Source: Callorhinus ursinus
Lineage: Eukaryota > Chordata > Mammalia > Carnivora > Otariidae
Length of the DNA stretch: 64,000 nt
Assembly: GCF_003265705.1 (NCBI RefSeq)
Contig: NW_020312785.1
Span: forward strand, 129,524,486 to 129,588,485
Direction: 5' to 3'
Below are positions 12,428 through 23,507 of the stretch, one piece after another (position 1 is the stretch's first letter; every line of letters begins with the position of its first letter). The position numbers were made by a program, and so were the translations under genes. The notes below the pieces were generated by a model, which saw only the letters and a program-made list of their open reading frames with translations, did not search any database and had not been told where the DNA came from.

Positions 12428-12442
12428 CTTAAACTTTTTTTT

Positions 12443-12644
12443 AAAACTTTTTTTTTAAAGATTTTATTTATTTATTTGAGAGAGAGAGAATGAGAGATAG
12501 AGAGCGCAAGAGGGAAGAGGGTCAGAGGGAGAAGCAGACTCCCTGCTGAGCAGGGAGCCCGATGTGGGACTTGATCCCGGGACTCCAGGATCATGACCTG
12601 AGCCGAAGGCAGTCGCTTAACCAACTGAGCCACCCAGGCGCCCC
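12443..12644 (-). mobile_element. can-SINE, antisense
   Basis: A full-length reverse can-SINE, from a T-run and 'aaagattttatttatttatt' through a GA-rich arm and 'gatcatgacctgagccgaag' to the terminal 'gcgcccc'. The target 'cttaaactttttttt' occurs on both sides (12428-12442 and 12646-12660). The insertion is in a T-rich site, as expected for L1-type endonuclease cutting. Confidence 0.95.
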
Positions 12645-12660
12645 TCTTAAACTTTTTTTT

Positions 12661-13689
12661 TTAAGCATAAGAAGAATACCTGTTCACGTGGAAATGTTTG
12701 CAAACACAGAAAGTATAAAGGAGAAAAAAAATTGAAACCTGTCCTAGAGTTAACCACTGATATTTTGACTTATTCTTTCTGGTCTTCCCCCATATTGCTA
12801 CAGATTTTAAAAGAATTGTTATTTTTAATTGACAGTTGGTCTCTAGTATTTTCACATGACAATGTGAGGAACTCAACTCCCAGAGGGATGTGACTTTGCT
12901 TCATCACAAGGACAACTTGTCTTTTCTCCTCTGGGACTGGATCTCTCTAGCAGGGGCTGTTTACCTCTGACCCAGAAACTAGACAATGACCAGGTCTATA
13001 GGTGCCCAACTCTGGTATGCTTGTTATGCCTTCTCAGTGGGGATTACAAAGTAAATAAGAAATCTATACACATTCAGGAGGAATGCTTAGTATATTATGA
13101 GTGGGCTCCTGGGGTGAGTCTATGAAAATTTTTGAAGGAATATAGAACACAACAGTCTGCTCTGTAAGGAGTGGCATGTTTGGACGGAGAGATGGGACAA
13201 ATGCTGGTATCAATTACCCTGGTCTGTAACACATATTTGGTATTTGGGTACTTCTGCATTCATTCATTCATTCATTCATTCTCGACTACTTCCCAAGTGT
13301 CTACCAAGGACAGGGCAGAACACTGTGCTAGTTGCTGGATACATGGATATGACAAAGTTGCTGTCCTTTCTCACAAAATTTATAGCAAGAAGAATCAAAC
13401 TTCAGGAAGAAGTGATGAGAAGACCAAGCATGTAGCCTCATGTCACTTTTCTTGACTAATAAAGCATCTTATTATTACATGCATTTGTCCTTAGCTCATT
13501 CACAGGTATACCTGTCACCAACTCCTTGGATTCTTGAAAAGTCTCTGGTTTTGAGATTTGCTTCAATAAATTGGGGGTAGTATTAACCACCTGTTGGTCC
13601 AAAGTTTCAGTCTCCATCTGCCTTAAAATTATTTATCTGGTAGAAAATATAGCCATCATGAATCTTTAGGCTTCAAGTAACATGGCATT
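12661..13689. other. Mostly unassigned; ancient dispersed repeat fragment inside
   Basis: An (ATTC)n array lies near 13258-13281. It is followed by 'caagtgtctaccaaggacag' and 'gctggatacatggatatgac', which resembles the old dispersed repeat seen also at 17.4, 19.0, 39.3 and 58.6 kb. The remainder is unassigned and AT-rich. Confidence 0.45.
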
Positions 13690-14494
13690 GAAATATATGA
13701 AGTTAAAAACTGCAGAAAGTTCAGGGCAAAATACATGGAAACACAACAGTAGTTGAAGACTTTAACATACCTTGCATTCTTTGAAAGATTAAGTATAAAA
13801 CAAGAAAGAATATCAGAATATTATTAATAACGTTAATCTAGCATTATTATGAAATTTTATACCTGAAAAACCTAATAATTACGGAATAGAAAGAAACCCA
13901 GATAATTATAAACTGTGATCAATATGTGATAATCTTCCCCAAAGTTGAAATATTTGAGGCAAAATAATGTTTCCACAATAGAATCAACTTAGAAGTTTTA
14001 AAAAAGAAAAAGAAAAGCAGACACATATAAAACGAAAAACTGCAAATGCTTGAAAACCAAGAAAGTCCTCCCCTAAAAAAACTCAATTCATCAAGAGGAT
14101 ATATAACAACTACAAATATATAGGCACCCAACATTGGAATACCTAAATATATAAAGTAAATTGAACAGAATTGAAGAAAGAAATGAACAGCAATATAATA
14201 ACAATAGAGGACTTTAATACTCCACTTTCATCAATGGATAGATCACCCAGACAAGAAATCATGGGAGAAAATTTCTCAGCAATGTGGAAATTAAACAATA
14301 TGCTCCTGAACAACCAATTAGTCAAAGAAGAAATCAAAAGGGAAATCAAAAAGTACCTTGAGATAAGCAAAAATGGACATACAACATATCAAAAACTTAT
14401 GGGCTGTAGCAAAAGCAGTTCTAAGAGAGAAGTTTAGAGTGATAGCTACACTAAGAAAAAAGAAAAATCTCACATAAACAACCTAACTTTATAC
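13690..14494 (+). mobile_element. L1 ORF2 fragment, direct orientation
   Basis: An L1 ORF2 relic. The sequence around 14085-14265 is the endonuclease-domain stretch, and the frame at 14171-14437 still reads 'DFNTPLSSMDRSPRQ', a signature of L1 ORF2. After that an internal deletion jumps to 'gtggaaattaaacaatatgc' and on to 'cataaacaacctaacttta'. Frameshifts and deletions make it dead. It stops at 14494, where the adjoining L1 sequence is inverted. Confidence 0.9.
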
Positions 14495-14906
14495 CTTTTG
14501 CTATAAACTTTTGGTTAATCTACTTATAGTTCTGACAATTTTGTTTATCTTTCAAAAAAATCAACTCTTGGTTTTGATGATATTTCTATTGTCTTTTTAA
14601 AAAGATTTTATTTATTTATTTTAGAGAGAGAGAGAGCACACAAGCAGTGGGAGGGGCAGAGCGAGAGGGACAAACAGACTATGCACTGAGCACAGAGCCT
14701 GATGCAGGGCTCGATCCCCTGACCCTACGATCATGACCTGAGCCGAAATCAAGAGTCAGGTGCCCGCCCAACCGACTGAGTCACCCAGGCATCCCACTAT
14801 TGTCTTTTTAGTCTCTACTTCATTTATTTCTGCTCTTCTTTTTATCATTTCTTTCTTTCTGCTAACTTTGACTTTAGTTTATTCTTTTTCTTTTTCCTTG
14901 AGGTAT
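14495..14906 (-). mobile_element. L1 ORF2 fragment, inverted orientation
   Basis: Reverse-complement L1 ORF2 ('tttcaaaaaaatcaactctt', 'tctgctaactttgactttag'). It is split by the SINE at 14600-14795. In L1 order its inner end abuts exactly where the direct piece at 13690-14494 stops. The two junctions carry the short inverted repeat ttatacct (14489-14496) / aggtataa (14901-14908), suggesting an inversion or twin-priming junction formed by microhomology. Confidence 0.88.
14600..14795 (-). mobile_element. can-SINE, antisense, inside an L1
   Basis: A reverse can-SINE inserted into the inverted L1 piece. The target 'ctattgtcttttta' is repeated exactly at 14586-14599 and 14797-14810, and removing the SINE restores a continuous L1 sequence. 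It therefore postdates the L1 rearrangement. Confidence 0.96.
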
Positions 14907-14989
14907 AAGCATGGTGATTATAGTTAATAATACTGTATCGTACACTTGAAGTTTGCTAAGAGAGTAGATCGTAAGTGTTCTCACCATAG

Positions 14990-15020
<31 letters not shown>

Positions 15021-15186
15021 ATAACCATATGAGGTGATAGATACGTTAATTAACTTGATTGTGGTAATAATTTCATAGCATATACATCTATTAAGTCATA
15101 ACATTGCACACCTTAAAATCATGTACAACTCACATATATATAATTTTTATTTATAAATCATACCTCAATAAAGTTGGAAGAAAACC
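14907..15186 (+). mobile_element. L1 3' UTR with CA repeat
   Basis: The L1MA/MB-like 3' UTR: 'atggtgattatagttaataa', 'gctaagagagtagatcgtaa', 'caccttaaaatcatgtacaa', and the terminal 'acctcaataaagttgg'. Within it, a (CA)n microsatellite at 14990-15018 has grown where this family normally has an A-rich stretch. It directly follows the inverted ORF2 piece. Confidence 0.88.
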
Positions 15187-15199
15187 CCCAAATACATCA

Positions 15200-17210
15200 T
15201 GTATTTAACAGTAAGTATGTTAGAAAAAGAACACAGAGTAAAGAAAAGCTGAATGAAGTCAGAAAGCTTATTGAGTTAGAAAATACAGTAACATGACTAT
15301 GAAGAAAGATATCCAAAAGTTAACTCAGGAAAAAACAAAGACAAAACAATAAATAGGTGAAGTATCAATGGACCTAATTAAAAAAGGAGAGAAATAGTAA
15401 TTCACAAAATTAGGAATAGAAAAAGGAATTAGTTACAGATCTGAGAATTAGAACAATTATAATAGATGACTTTGAATAACTTTGTGCAAATAAATCGAAA
15501 ACCTTGATTAATTCATTTTCTTAAAAAATATAAAGTAACAAAATAAATAAAAGACAAGTCCATACAGACTAATAATCACAGAAAAAAATTAAACACTGTC
15601 AAAGAATTACCCTACCCTTCCCTGAAAGTACCAAATCCAGATGATTTCATGTATGGATTATTTCATAGACAAAAAAAAAAAAAAAAAAAGCTATGTAAAC
15701 TTTCTGAAAGCACAAAGGAAAAAAAAATTCCCAGTGATTTTTGTGAAACCAGTATAATATGATACCAAAAATATAAAAAAGACAGCATAAAAAAAGAAAT
15801 CTGTCCCGATCACTTATTTATATTGATGGAAAAATCAGTAAATAACTCTTGGGAATTAATCAAAAGAACAACAGATCAGATTAAATGGAGTATTTCCAGG
15901 AAAGCAAGGATGGCTTAGTATGAGGAGCACTAAAATTGCTAATCAGAGTAGTAAGTCCACTGAGTAAAAAAGTATTTGATCTTGAAGGATACCAAAGTGG
16001 AATGTGGTGATATTCATTGCTTGTCCCTGACAACCTAAAAACCCACAGAGAAGCAAGACTATACGAATATTATCTTGACATAATATTAGATATGTGCAAA
16101 ATTCGGGAAAGGAAAATGAGGGGGAATTAGCCCTATCACGTATTAAAACATACTATCATGCCTTCATAATTAAAACAATGCAGTATTACTACATGAATAG
16201 ATAACAGATCAATGGAACAGGGAGAAGTTCAGAAAATAAAGAAAATAAAGTTTAGAAATTTCACTATATAGAAACTGAGAATATGATAAAAGCTGATTTA
16301 TTCAAGTCATGGATTTGGGGCAACCAATAAACCACCTAGGACCAAAAGTCAATGTTGAATTTATAACTCATACCTTATACTTCATAACTTGGTTAAATGC
16401 CAAGTAGATGAAAGATTTAAATGTAACAAATAAAAGTCAGAAAAAAACATGTGAGAATTCTTTCATAGCTTTAAAATGGGGAGACTTTCTAACTATGGTG
16501 CGAAATATAGAAACTACCACAATCTTACTTTTTAAACACCTGTAACACCCATATCTTGAACACCTATAAAAGGAGATATGTAAAAACATCAATATCCATC
16601 AATAGGGACCAGGTAAGTAAAGGATCTGATGGTCACCCAATAGAATGCTATATGAGTGTAGAAAAAGAATGATGGAACTCCTTATGAGTAGATAATGAAT
16701 AAACTTTAAGAAGTACTGTTAGGGACTCCTTGGTGGCTCAGTTGGTTAAGTGGCTGACTCTTGATTTCTGCTCAGGTCATGATCTCAGGGTTGTGGGATC
16801 AAGCCCTGTATCAGGCTCCTTGCTTAGCAGGGTGTCTGCTTGGGATTTTCTGTCTCCCTCTCCCTTTGCCCCTCCCCCAACTTGCACGCTCCCACGCTCT
16901 CTCTCTCAAATAAATATATAAAATCTTAAAAAAAAAGAAATATTGTTAAATGAGAAAAGCAAAGTGCATAATGGTGTATATGGTATGAGACGTCTATGAA
17001 CACAAAGAGAAAGAATATATAGGTGTGTATACAAAGGATATCTATGCATGGACAGGACACCCAAGAAATGAGCACCATTGCTGGCCTTGATGATTAAGGG
17101 ATGGGGGTTGGAGGGAGACTTCACTGCAGTCTTGTTATTACCCTTTAGATTCTGAACTATGTACAGAATTTAGTATCAGTTCAAAAGAATGAGATGATAC
17201 GATACAATGA
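15200..17210 (+). mobile_element. Older L1M element: ORF2 remnant and 3' UTR
   Basis: It starts again at the ORF2 stretch 'gaaaaagaacacagagtaaa' and runs through degraded reverse-transcriptase and C-terminal ORF2 sequence ('aagtaccaaatccagatgat', 'aacagatcaatggaacaggg') into an old L1MC/ME-type tail ('gttggagggagacttcactg', 'gattctgaactatgtacaga'). A SINE interrupts it at 16722-16932. It contains an A-run at 15671-15689. No usable reading frame is left. Confidence 0.85.
16722..16932 (+). mobile_element. can-SINE, sense, inside an L1
   Basis: A forward can-SINE: 'ggtggctcagttggttaagt', 'caggtcatgatctcagggtt', a pyrimidine-rich arm, then 'ctctctctcaaataaatata' and an A-tail. The flanking target is an imperfect duplication, 'aagaagtactgtta' before and 'aagaaatattgtta' after. 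The target sequence matches the surrounding L1. Confidence 0.93.
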
Positions 17211-17214
17211 AATG

Positions 17215-19015
17215 AATACTGTAGAAAGGTAGAAAAACTTGTGGGAAAATTCAGAGGTAATGCATACTTTACAAAATTGTTGTGAAGACTAAATGCAACA
17301 ACATGACAGAAATAAAATGTTCTTGATTTTATACCTAAAATCTTCTTGTTTACTAAGTGTGACTTTAAAGGAGGAGTTGTAAATGCAAGTGCCCACAGTG
17401 GCTAGACATTCATTCGTTCAGCGGATACGTATCAGTGTGAGCTCTGGAATATGGCAGTGAACAAACACGGAAAGAATCCCCTCCTTCATCAGCTTTCAAT
17501 CTAGAGAGAGATGGCACAGGCAATTAAACAAGCAAATGTCCTATTGAACATTAAACCGTGAAGAGGGGGTGCAACCATCATTAGTGAGGTCAGGGCAGAT
17601 GATAATGGGAGTGAGGGATGCAGGCATGGCTGTTTTCTTTACAAAGGAGGCAGCAGGAATTCTCATCCAGGAGCCGACTGTCCTGTAGTGTTGTGGGAAT
17701 AATTTTGCCAGACCTTCAGATTTTCTGGAGAACATCAGAAATCCAAATTTGTACTTGAAATCTCTTGATTTTTAAATCTTGACTCAATTTTTAAAGAAAA
17801 CCATCACATCGTCCAAATAAAACACATGTAGCTGGCCACGGCTGGCCTGGGGATGGCCAGTTCAAATCTCTAAAGAAATGAGATTGAGTTTTAAGACAAA
17901 CACATCAGAACTTGTAAGCCCTGTCATCTGATGAAGCTATGCATGTTTTCCACTTCTTCAAACATTTCTGGAACTCCTCATTGCGAACCAGTGGGCTCTT
18001 TAGATCCATTTTTTTTTTTTTTGGTTCCTCATATAAGAAAATCTGTATCATTTTGGATTTAAATCTTATTTGACCAAATGCTATTACTCAGCTTGATTCC
18101 CAACTTTATTCACCAGACTTGATTTTTTATAACATTGGATTTTTCTAAAAATCAAATTTACTCTCAAAAGACTGAGGATACATTTAATAATACACTCCTG
18201 CCCTTGAAGGCAGTCCCAAAGAGGAGCTGCAAATAATTTAGAGTAAGGGCAGTGTCACTAAAATAAATATGTTCCCTTCTAAGACCACTATTGAAGAGGG
18301 TTGCACTTAAGTGTGTAGGAGTCAACACAAGAGTTCCAGTCTCACAGGCATTTAGGAAAATGCTCAATAATTTGGATTCAGTTGATTGTTATAGGGCGTT
18401 GTTTTGTTTCAATAAGAGCTCAGTTCTTTGGACCTGACTACATGCTATAAGGCCGTTCATTCTAGGGATCCTTGGCATCCATATCCACCCAAACAAAGGC
18501 TCTGTGCCAAACACAACCAGCACATACACCATTTTTATTTTCCTATGGCCAATGGCTTAGTTTCTGTGGTTGGCTAATGACATTAGTCATGTAGAATCAC
18601 AGTGAAGAAGAATGCAGAGTTTTTATGAGCCTGTGACAGCTTGGATTTTCCTCCCTAACAACATGTATGAATCAGAAGCCACAAGTTTGCATTTTAGAAA
18701 TATCTGTGGTAGTTAAGAAACACACACTGCACTTGTTATTATTATTATATTCCCATAGAAATCGGGTGTCCCTGAGAAGAGTGTGAAAGTGGTATGGAGA
18801 TGTCAACTAAGATACTGACTGCAGTGATCCCATTGTTGTCAAGTGCTTATGCTTCCTTTGCTCTTAGTTAATGGAAAATCTGCACAATTTTCACCCTGTA
18901 GGCCTAGAACCTATGCTAAAGCACAATATCTAAGATCAAAGATGTCATAGCTCTCTGTCCATCCGTCCATCTATTCACCCACTCTCTCTCCCCTTTCCTT
19001 CCTCATCATATTCTC
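17215..19015. other. Mostly unassigned, with an ancient repeat fragment
   Basis: Around 17405-17680 the order 'cattcattcgttcagcggat', 'ggcagtgaacaaacacggaa', 'gcaattaaacaagcaaatgt' matches the old dispersed repeat that recurs in this window. A T-run lies at 18009-18022. The rest shows no element or exon I can name. Confidence 0.45.
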
Positions 19016-20768
19016 TCATGAAATATTTATTGAGTACCTACACCGATTACCCACTGCTAGGCACACAGTATGAAACAGAAATAATACATGGTATCTGTCC
19101 TTATGGAGCTTACTGCCTTTGGGGTGAGAACAGACATTAATCAAGTTAATTATGTAATTCAAGGTAGAATATAGCTCTGTTAAGTGTTATAAGGGACAAA
19201 ATGCAGGCTTTGACTTAGTCAAGGAAGTCTTAGAAGAAATGATAAGTGGGATGAGATTTCTGGAAGTGCCCACAGGGAGGAGATCAAAGTGTGAGTAGGG
19301 GTTGCCCTGGTGAAGGGGGACAGAAGGGCAATCCCAAGCATAGGGATAGAGTATGCATAGCCTCATTCTCTGAGAGGGGAGAGAGCCTGGCCCAGGTAAG
19401 GGGTGACAGAAGGCCCTTGCAGGCTGAGGAGTGAGGGGTAGGGAGCATGGGATGAGATGGGGCTAGGGAGGCAGACAGGAGGCTAACCAGGCAGAGCCTT
19501 TTAGTCATGGACATAATATAATATTTATCCTAAATTAGTATAGTTTGAAGGCTCTTAAATAGAGGAAGTGGAAATGATTAGATTTGCCTTTCAAAAATCG
19601 CTGTGACCATTTGTGTTGAAAGAGTCAGAAGAGACCTATATTTGCATATAAATAAATGGTCACTGAAGGCATTGACATGGCATTCTCCTGTGGGAATCTG
19701 AGCAGCTAGTGAGCTAGTGGAGAGAGTCTGTGGGATATGAAGAAATCCTGGAGAGTTTTGTGTCATGGAATCTAAGGGAAGAGCATCATGTCAGGAAGGA
19801 GAGAGTGATCAGTGGTGTTGAATGCTGCCAAGAGGTCAAGTTAGATGAGGTCCGGAAAATGTTCACTGGATTTAATGACATGAAGGTCATCAATGAACTT
19901 AATATTATTTCCTTGGTAAGAGGGGACCCGAAACCAGACAGATCAGGTTGAAGAAAGTGGGAGATGAGGACCCAGAGTGCACATTGCTGACACTTTTGAG
20001 AAGTTTGGCTGCAGATGAGAGAAGAAATCATTGGGAGTTAGCCGCAGGGGATGTGTGGATGATAGGCATTTTTTAAAAAAAATATTTTATTTATTTATTT
20101 GTCAGATAGAGAGAGAAACAGAGAGCACAAGCAGGGGGAGCAGCAGAGGGAGAAGCAGACTCCCCGCGGAGCAGGGAGCCTGATGCGGGACTCGATCCCA
20201 GGACCCTGGGATCATGACCTGAGCTGAAGGCAGACGCTTAACCAACTGAGCCACCCAGGCATCTCAGGCATTTTTTTTTTTTTAATAAGAGATGTGAACA
20301 TGTTTAAAAACTGTTAAGAAGGGTGCAATATATGAGAGAGGGAGGGAGGGAGGGGCAGAGAGAGAGAGAGGAGAGGAGAAAAGGGGAGAGACGGAGAAAG
20401 AAGAATTAACTGATCCTGAAAAATTCTTGGGCAGGGATCCCATCCCGAGAAGGGACAAGTCTCCTACTACAAGGGAGGAAGGGAGGACAGGCGCAGACAC
20501 AGGTGGCTTCTTCATGTGTTTGGTGTCAGGATAATTCAAGTTTGTGTGTCTTATTTTCTTTAGAGCAGGAAGTGAAGTTTTCAGATGAGAGCAAAGGAAG
20601 ACGGGGATGGTAGAGGTTTCTGGAAAATGAAGTCTGAAACAGTCATTACAGAAAGTGGGAGAGTATGTTGAACAGAGACACTTAGTAGGACTTCAGGGCA
20701 ATGTTGAAGGCAGTGTTCAGGTTGGTTATCTGAATTCATAGCAGCAACCATCAACTCAGTTCAGTGAC
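19016..20768 (+). repeat. Long ancient dispersed repeat, SINE-interrupted
   Basis: It begins with 'tattgagtacctacaccgat' and 'gcacacagtatgaaacagaa', continues through purine-rich sequence ('gatcagtggtgttgaatgct', 'gaggtcaagttagatgaggt', 'gacatgaaggtcatcaatga'), and resumes after the SINE with 'gaacatgtttaaaaactgtt'. I recognise this order as a very old repeat found across mammals but cannot give its family name with certainty. A GA-rich simple stretch lies at 20331-20373. The 60-80 codon frames inside are relics or chance. Confidence 0.6.
20075..20264 (-). mobile_element. can-SINE, antisense
   Basis: A reverse can-SINE with the 'gggagcagcagagggagaag' arm, 'ctgggatcatgacctgagct' box and 'ccacccaggcatc' end. 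The target 'aggcattttttt' flanks it (from 20064 and from 20266). It lies in a T-run within the older repeat. Confidence 0.94.
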
Positions 20769-20808
20769 CTGTTTTTGTTTTTGTTTTTGTTTTTGTTTTT
20801 TTTTTGGT
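20769..20808. repeat. (GTTTTT)n simple repeat
   Basis: Four to five copies of a GTTTTT unit followed by a T-run. Its position at the edge of the ancient repeat could mark the tail of an undetected retroelement. Confidence 0.9.
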
Positions 20809-21597
20809 CTAACTTGGGCTGGAAATAGCCCTGGCCATGAAGTTAGAAGCCCCAGGTTATGGGTTGTGAGAGCCATAGCCTGTCATGTGACTTCAGGCAC
20901 AGCCATCTTTAAGTTCCTGGTTTCTTCAGCTTGTCAAATTGATGAGAACAAAGGCATAAGAAATGTAGATAAAATTAAATTTCCTTACAACTTGCAGCCC
21001 ATTGACAAGTCCTTGAGACACACACAGTATGACATTCCTCAAAGAACTCACAACTGTCTTAATGTTACTGCTTTGCCAGAGGCATAGGGCAACCTTAGCT
21101 TGACCATAGCCAGACCTCCAGGATCCTGTAAGTCTTCTTTAACATATGAAAATCCTTTTGGCAATTTTTGTCTCTACCCCTCCCAAATTAAAATTATATA
21201 ATCCACAGCTCCTCACAATCCCAGTGCAGCTCTTTCTGCCCATGGGTAGTGCCCCCGTGCTTTAACAAAAACACGTTTTTGCACCCAAAACATCTCAAGA
21301 ATTCTTTCTTGACCATTCACGGCTGGCCCGCATCACATCAAAAATGATGAGAGCAGATTAGATGCGACCTAAATTCTCTTTCTAGTTCTAAACTACCATG
21401 AGTAGCTTCGACATTCATAGAGAAATCGTCATAGCTTATCAAGATTTTTCTATTTATACCTTTGGTTTTAATTTAAAAATGAAATAGATCTTTATAAAAT
21501 CTATAGGAAAATACATGCTTCACAGGAAACAAGAAATCTAGATAATTTATTCAGCTATATTCAATGGATCTATCATGTCTGGTGTCTCTACATCTGA
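20809..21597. other. Unassigned sequence
   Basis: No element or coding exon is recognised. A 107-codon plus-strand frame starts inside the GTTTTT repeat and so is not credible as a gene. Confidence 0.4.
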
Positions 21598-21820
21598 ATC
21601 AGGGGTTGGCACCCTTTATCTGAGTGGGGCCAGATAGTAAATATTTCCGGCTCTTGGGGCCAGTCAGTCTCTTCTGCAATGACTCCAGCATACCACGTGG
21701 TGTGAAAACAGCCACAGAAAATGCATAAGTGAATGAACATCGTCCAATAAAACTTTATTTATGAAGACAGGCAGTGGGCTGGATTCAGCCCTCAGGTTAT
21801 GGTTTGCTGACCCCTCATCT
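21598..21820 (+). mobile_element. hAT-Charlie non-autonomous element ('ggttggcaaac' type)
   Basis: The terminal 'aggggttggcacccttt', then 'ggccagatagtaaatatttc', 'gtgaaaacagccacagaaaa', 'caataaaactttatttatga', 'gcagtgggctggattcagcc' and the inverted terminus 'ggtttgctgacccct'. This is a well-known mammalian DNA-transposon family of this size. I am sure of the family layout but not of its MER number. Confidence 0.85.
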
Positions 21821-22840
21821 AAACAGTAGGATACTCCTGTTTCTTTTATTGGGAAATGTTCATTCTTAATTTGGCCCAAGAACGGAGCACTTTATGCAAC
21901 TGACACGCAGTGAGTTCTGTAATGCACTGAGCGCAGAGGCAAAGCAAGCGAAGGTACACGGTTGGGCACAAATGGGGCAATCTCCCAGCTGGGATCAAGC
22001 CTGGGGAGTTCGAGCTGAGCCCGACATTCAGTAGCTGTTGCTGCAGCTTCAGCTTGGACAACTCTGCAGTAATGTGGTTTGGCACCTCCAACCCGGAGCA
22101 ACACTTCCCAACCAGCCGGGGCGCCAACAAGGAACTGACTACGTGAAGAACCACGTCGGTAGCTTTCTGAGATCAAATAAACACAACCCTCTCTTTGTAA
22201 TAAATTATTTACCACAGGCTTGGAGAGGTGTTTTTTAGAACAGAACAGAGAGGGAGGAAGAGAAGGTGAAAGGCAGGATTCTAGGAGCGGGCTTAGGCAC
22301 CAAGACCGGGGCCTAGAAATCATTTGGGGGAAACTGGAAAACTCAAGCAGGGCACCCAGCAATGCAAGCGACGCCTGAGGGCCAACCGGGCGGGAGGGTC
22401 CCGCCAGTCTGAGGCTCAGGGACAGGAAAAGCCTGAAAGATCAGCTTCTCGGTTAGCACCCCTGGGTGGGCCTGGTTTCAAACCAAAATAAGCTCGGGAG
22501 AACCAGAGGGGAGGAAGGAAGGAAATAAACAAGTATAGCTTCAGCTTACGTTTTCTCCCAACCAACAGTCCAGGCCCTGAACTCAGCCGCCTGAAACTCA
22601 CGTGCTCCTGTGTGTTGTCCAAGCCTTTTCTGGACTGTTGCTTTGTACTCTCTGGATATCAATCTCACATATGTTAGACTAAAAATGTGTTCAGCGCCAT
22701 CTCTTTTGCTTTTGTGTTGAGTTGCATATAGACACACTGTTAGCCTCCACGTGATGGCTGGCCCCGTGATCAGTAACCTAGAGGCTGGACCTAAGCAGCA
22801 GGTCTGACTCTCTTCTCTTGTTTGACAGGAGGTAACCGGC
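21821..22840. other. Non-repetitive, comparatively CpG-rich stretch
   Basis: About 25 CpG dinucleotides fall between 21841 and 22620, roughly three per 100 bases, well above the surrounding DNA. No repeat family is recognised. The longest frame (156 codons, minus strand, 21892-22362) has no recognisable domain. It could be a regulatory element, a decayed CpG island or old unannotated repeat. Confidence 0.4.
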
Positions 22841-22969
22841 CGATACAGACGCTAAAGAATTAGAACCAGGTTACTAGTAAGTAGCAAACCCAGAATTCCA
22901 ACCAGGTCATTCTGATTCGGGGGCCCCAGCTTTTCACCTCTCTGTTCACTGCCTTTTCTAGAGGTTAGC

Positions 22970-23130
22970 ATTAGAAAGAACTCCAGAGATGCTGGATCCA
23001 GCTCCTTATTTTTAGATGTGGAAATGGAAAATTTAGTGGCTTCCCCAAGGTCACAGAGCCACTGGCAGAAAAGCTAACTTGGCCTCCAGACGCTTCCTTC
23101 ATGCTCTGACTGCAGAGTCCTAGGCTGTTC
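22970..23130 (-). mobile_element. MIR fragment, antisense
   Basis: Reverse MIR core: 'tagatgtggaaatggaaaat', 'cttccccaaggtcacagagc', then a degraded tail. A possible second MIR piece lies just upstream at 22840-22925 ('tagtaagtagcaaacccaga'). Confidence 0.7.
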
Positions 23131-23295
23131 AGTGAGTATCCAATAACTTCCATAAATATCTATCAAAAAAATAGAGGGTGAATGATCAGATGCCCTCTGA
23201 ATTTATTTTCGGATACTGGAAGACAGGACTATGTGGTCTTAGGACTCTTCCTATACAAAGACAAATTGGCCAAGGTGAATGGTTAAGGAGTCTAT

Positions 23296-23507
23296 TTGTT
23301 TATTTTTTTTAAAGATTTAAAACATTTATTTAGAGAGAGGGGGTGTGCGAGAGCAGGAGGAAAGGTGGAGGGAGAGGGATGGAGAGAATCTCAAGCAGAC
23401 TTCCCACTGAGTGTGGAGCCCGGGCTCAATCTCACTGCCCTGAGATCATGACCTGAGCTGCAATCAAGAGTCAGATTGGCCAACTGACTGAGCCACCCAG
23501 GCACCCC
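23296..23507 (-). mobile_element. can-SINE, antisense, diverged
   Basis: Reverse can-SINE with 'gagaatctcaagcagacttc', 'gagatcatgacctgagctgc', 'gactgagccacccaggcacc'. The flanking duplication is weak ('aaggagtctattt' / 'atggagtcacttt'), so this is an older copy than most of the others. Confidence 0.9.

Noticed and set aside
14171..14437. Open frame as a possible host gene
   Set aside because: The residues match L1 ORF2, and the sequence is flanked by further L1, so it is a transposon relic.
16730..16921. tRNA gene suggested by the can-SINE head
   Set aside because: The SINE head is tRNA-derived but lacks an intact cloverleaf, and it is followed by the SINE body and A-tail.
21892..22362. 156-codon minus-strand open frame in the CpG-rich stretch
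   Set aside because: No domain, no homology I recognise, and overlapping frames on both strands. GC-rich DNA has fewer stop codons, so long frames are expected.
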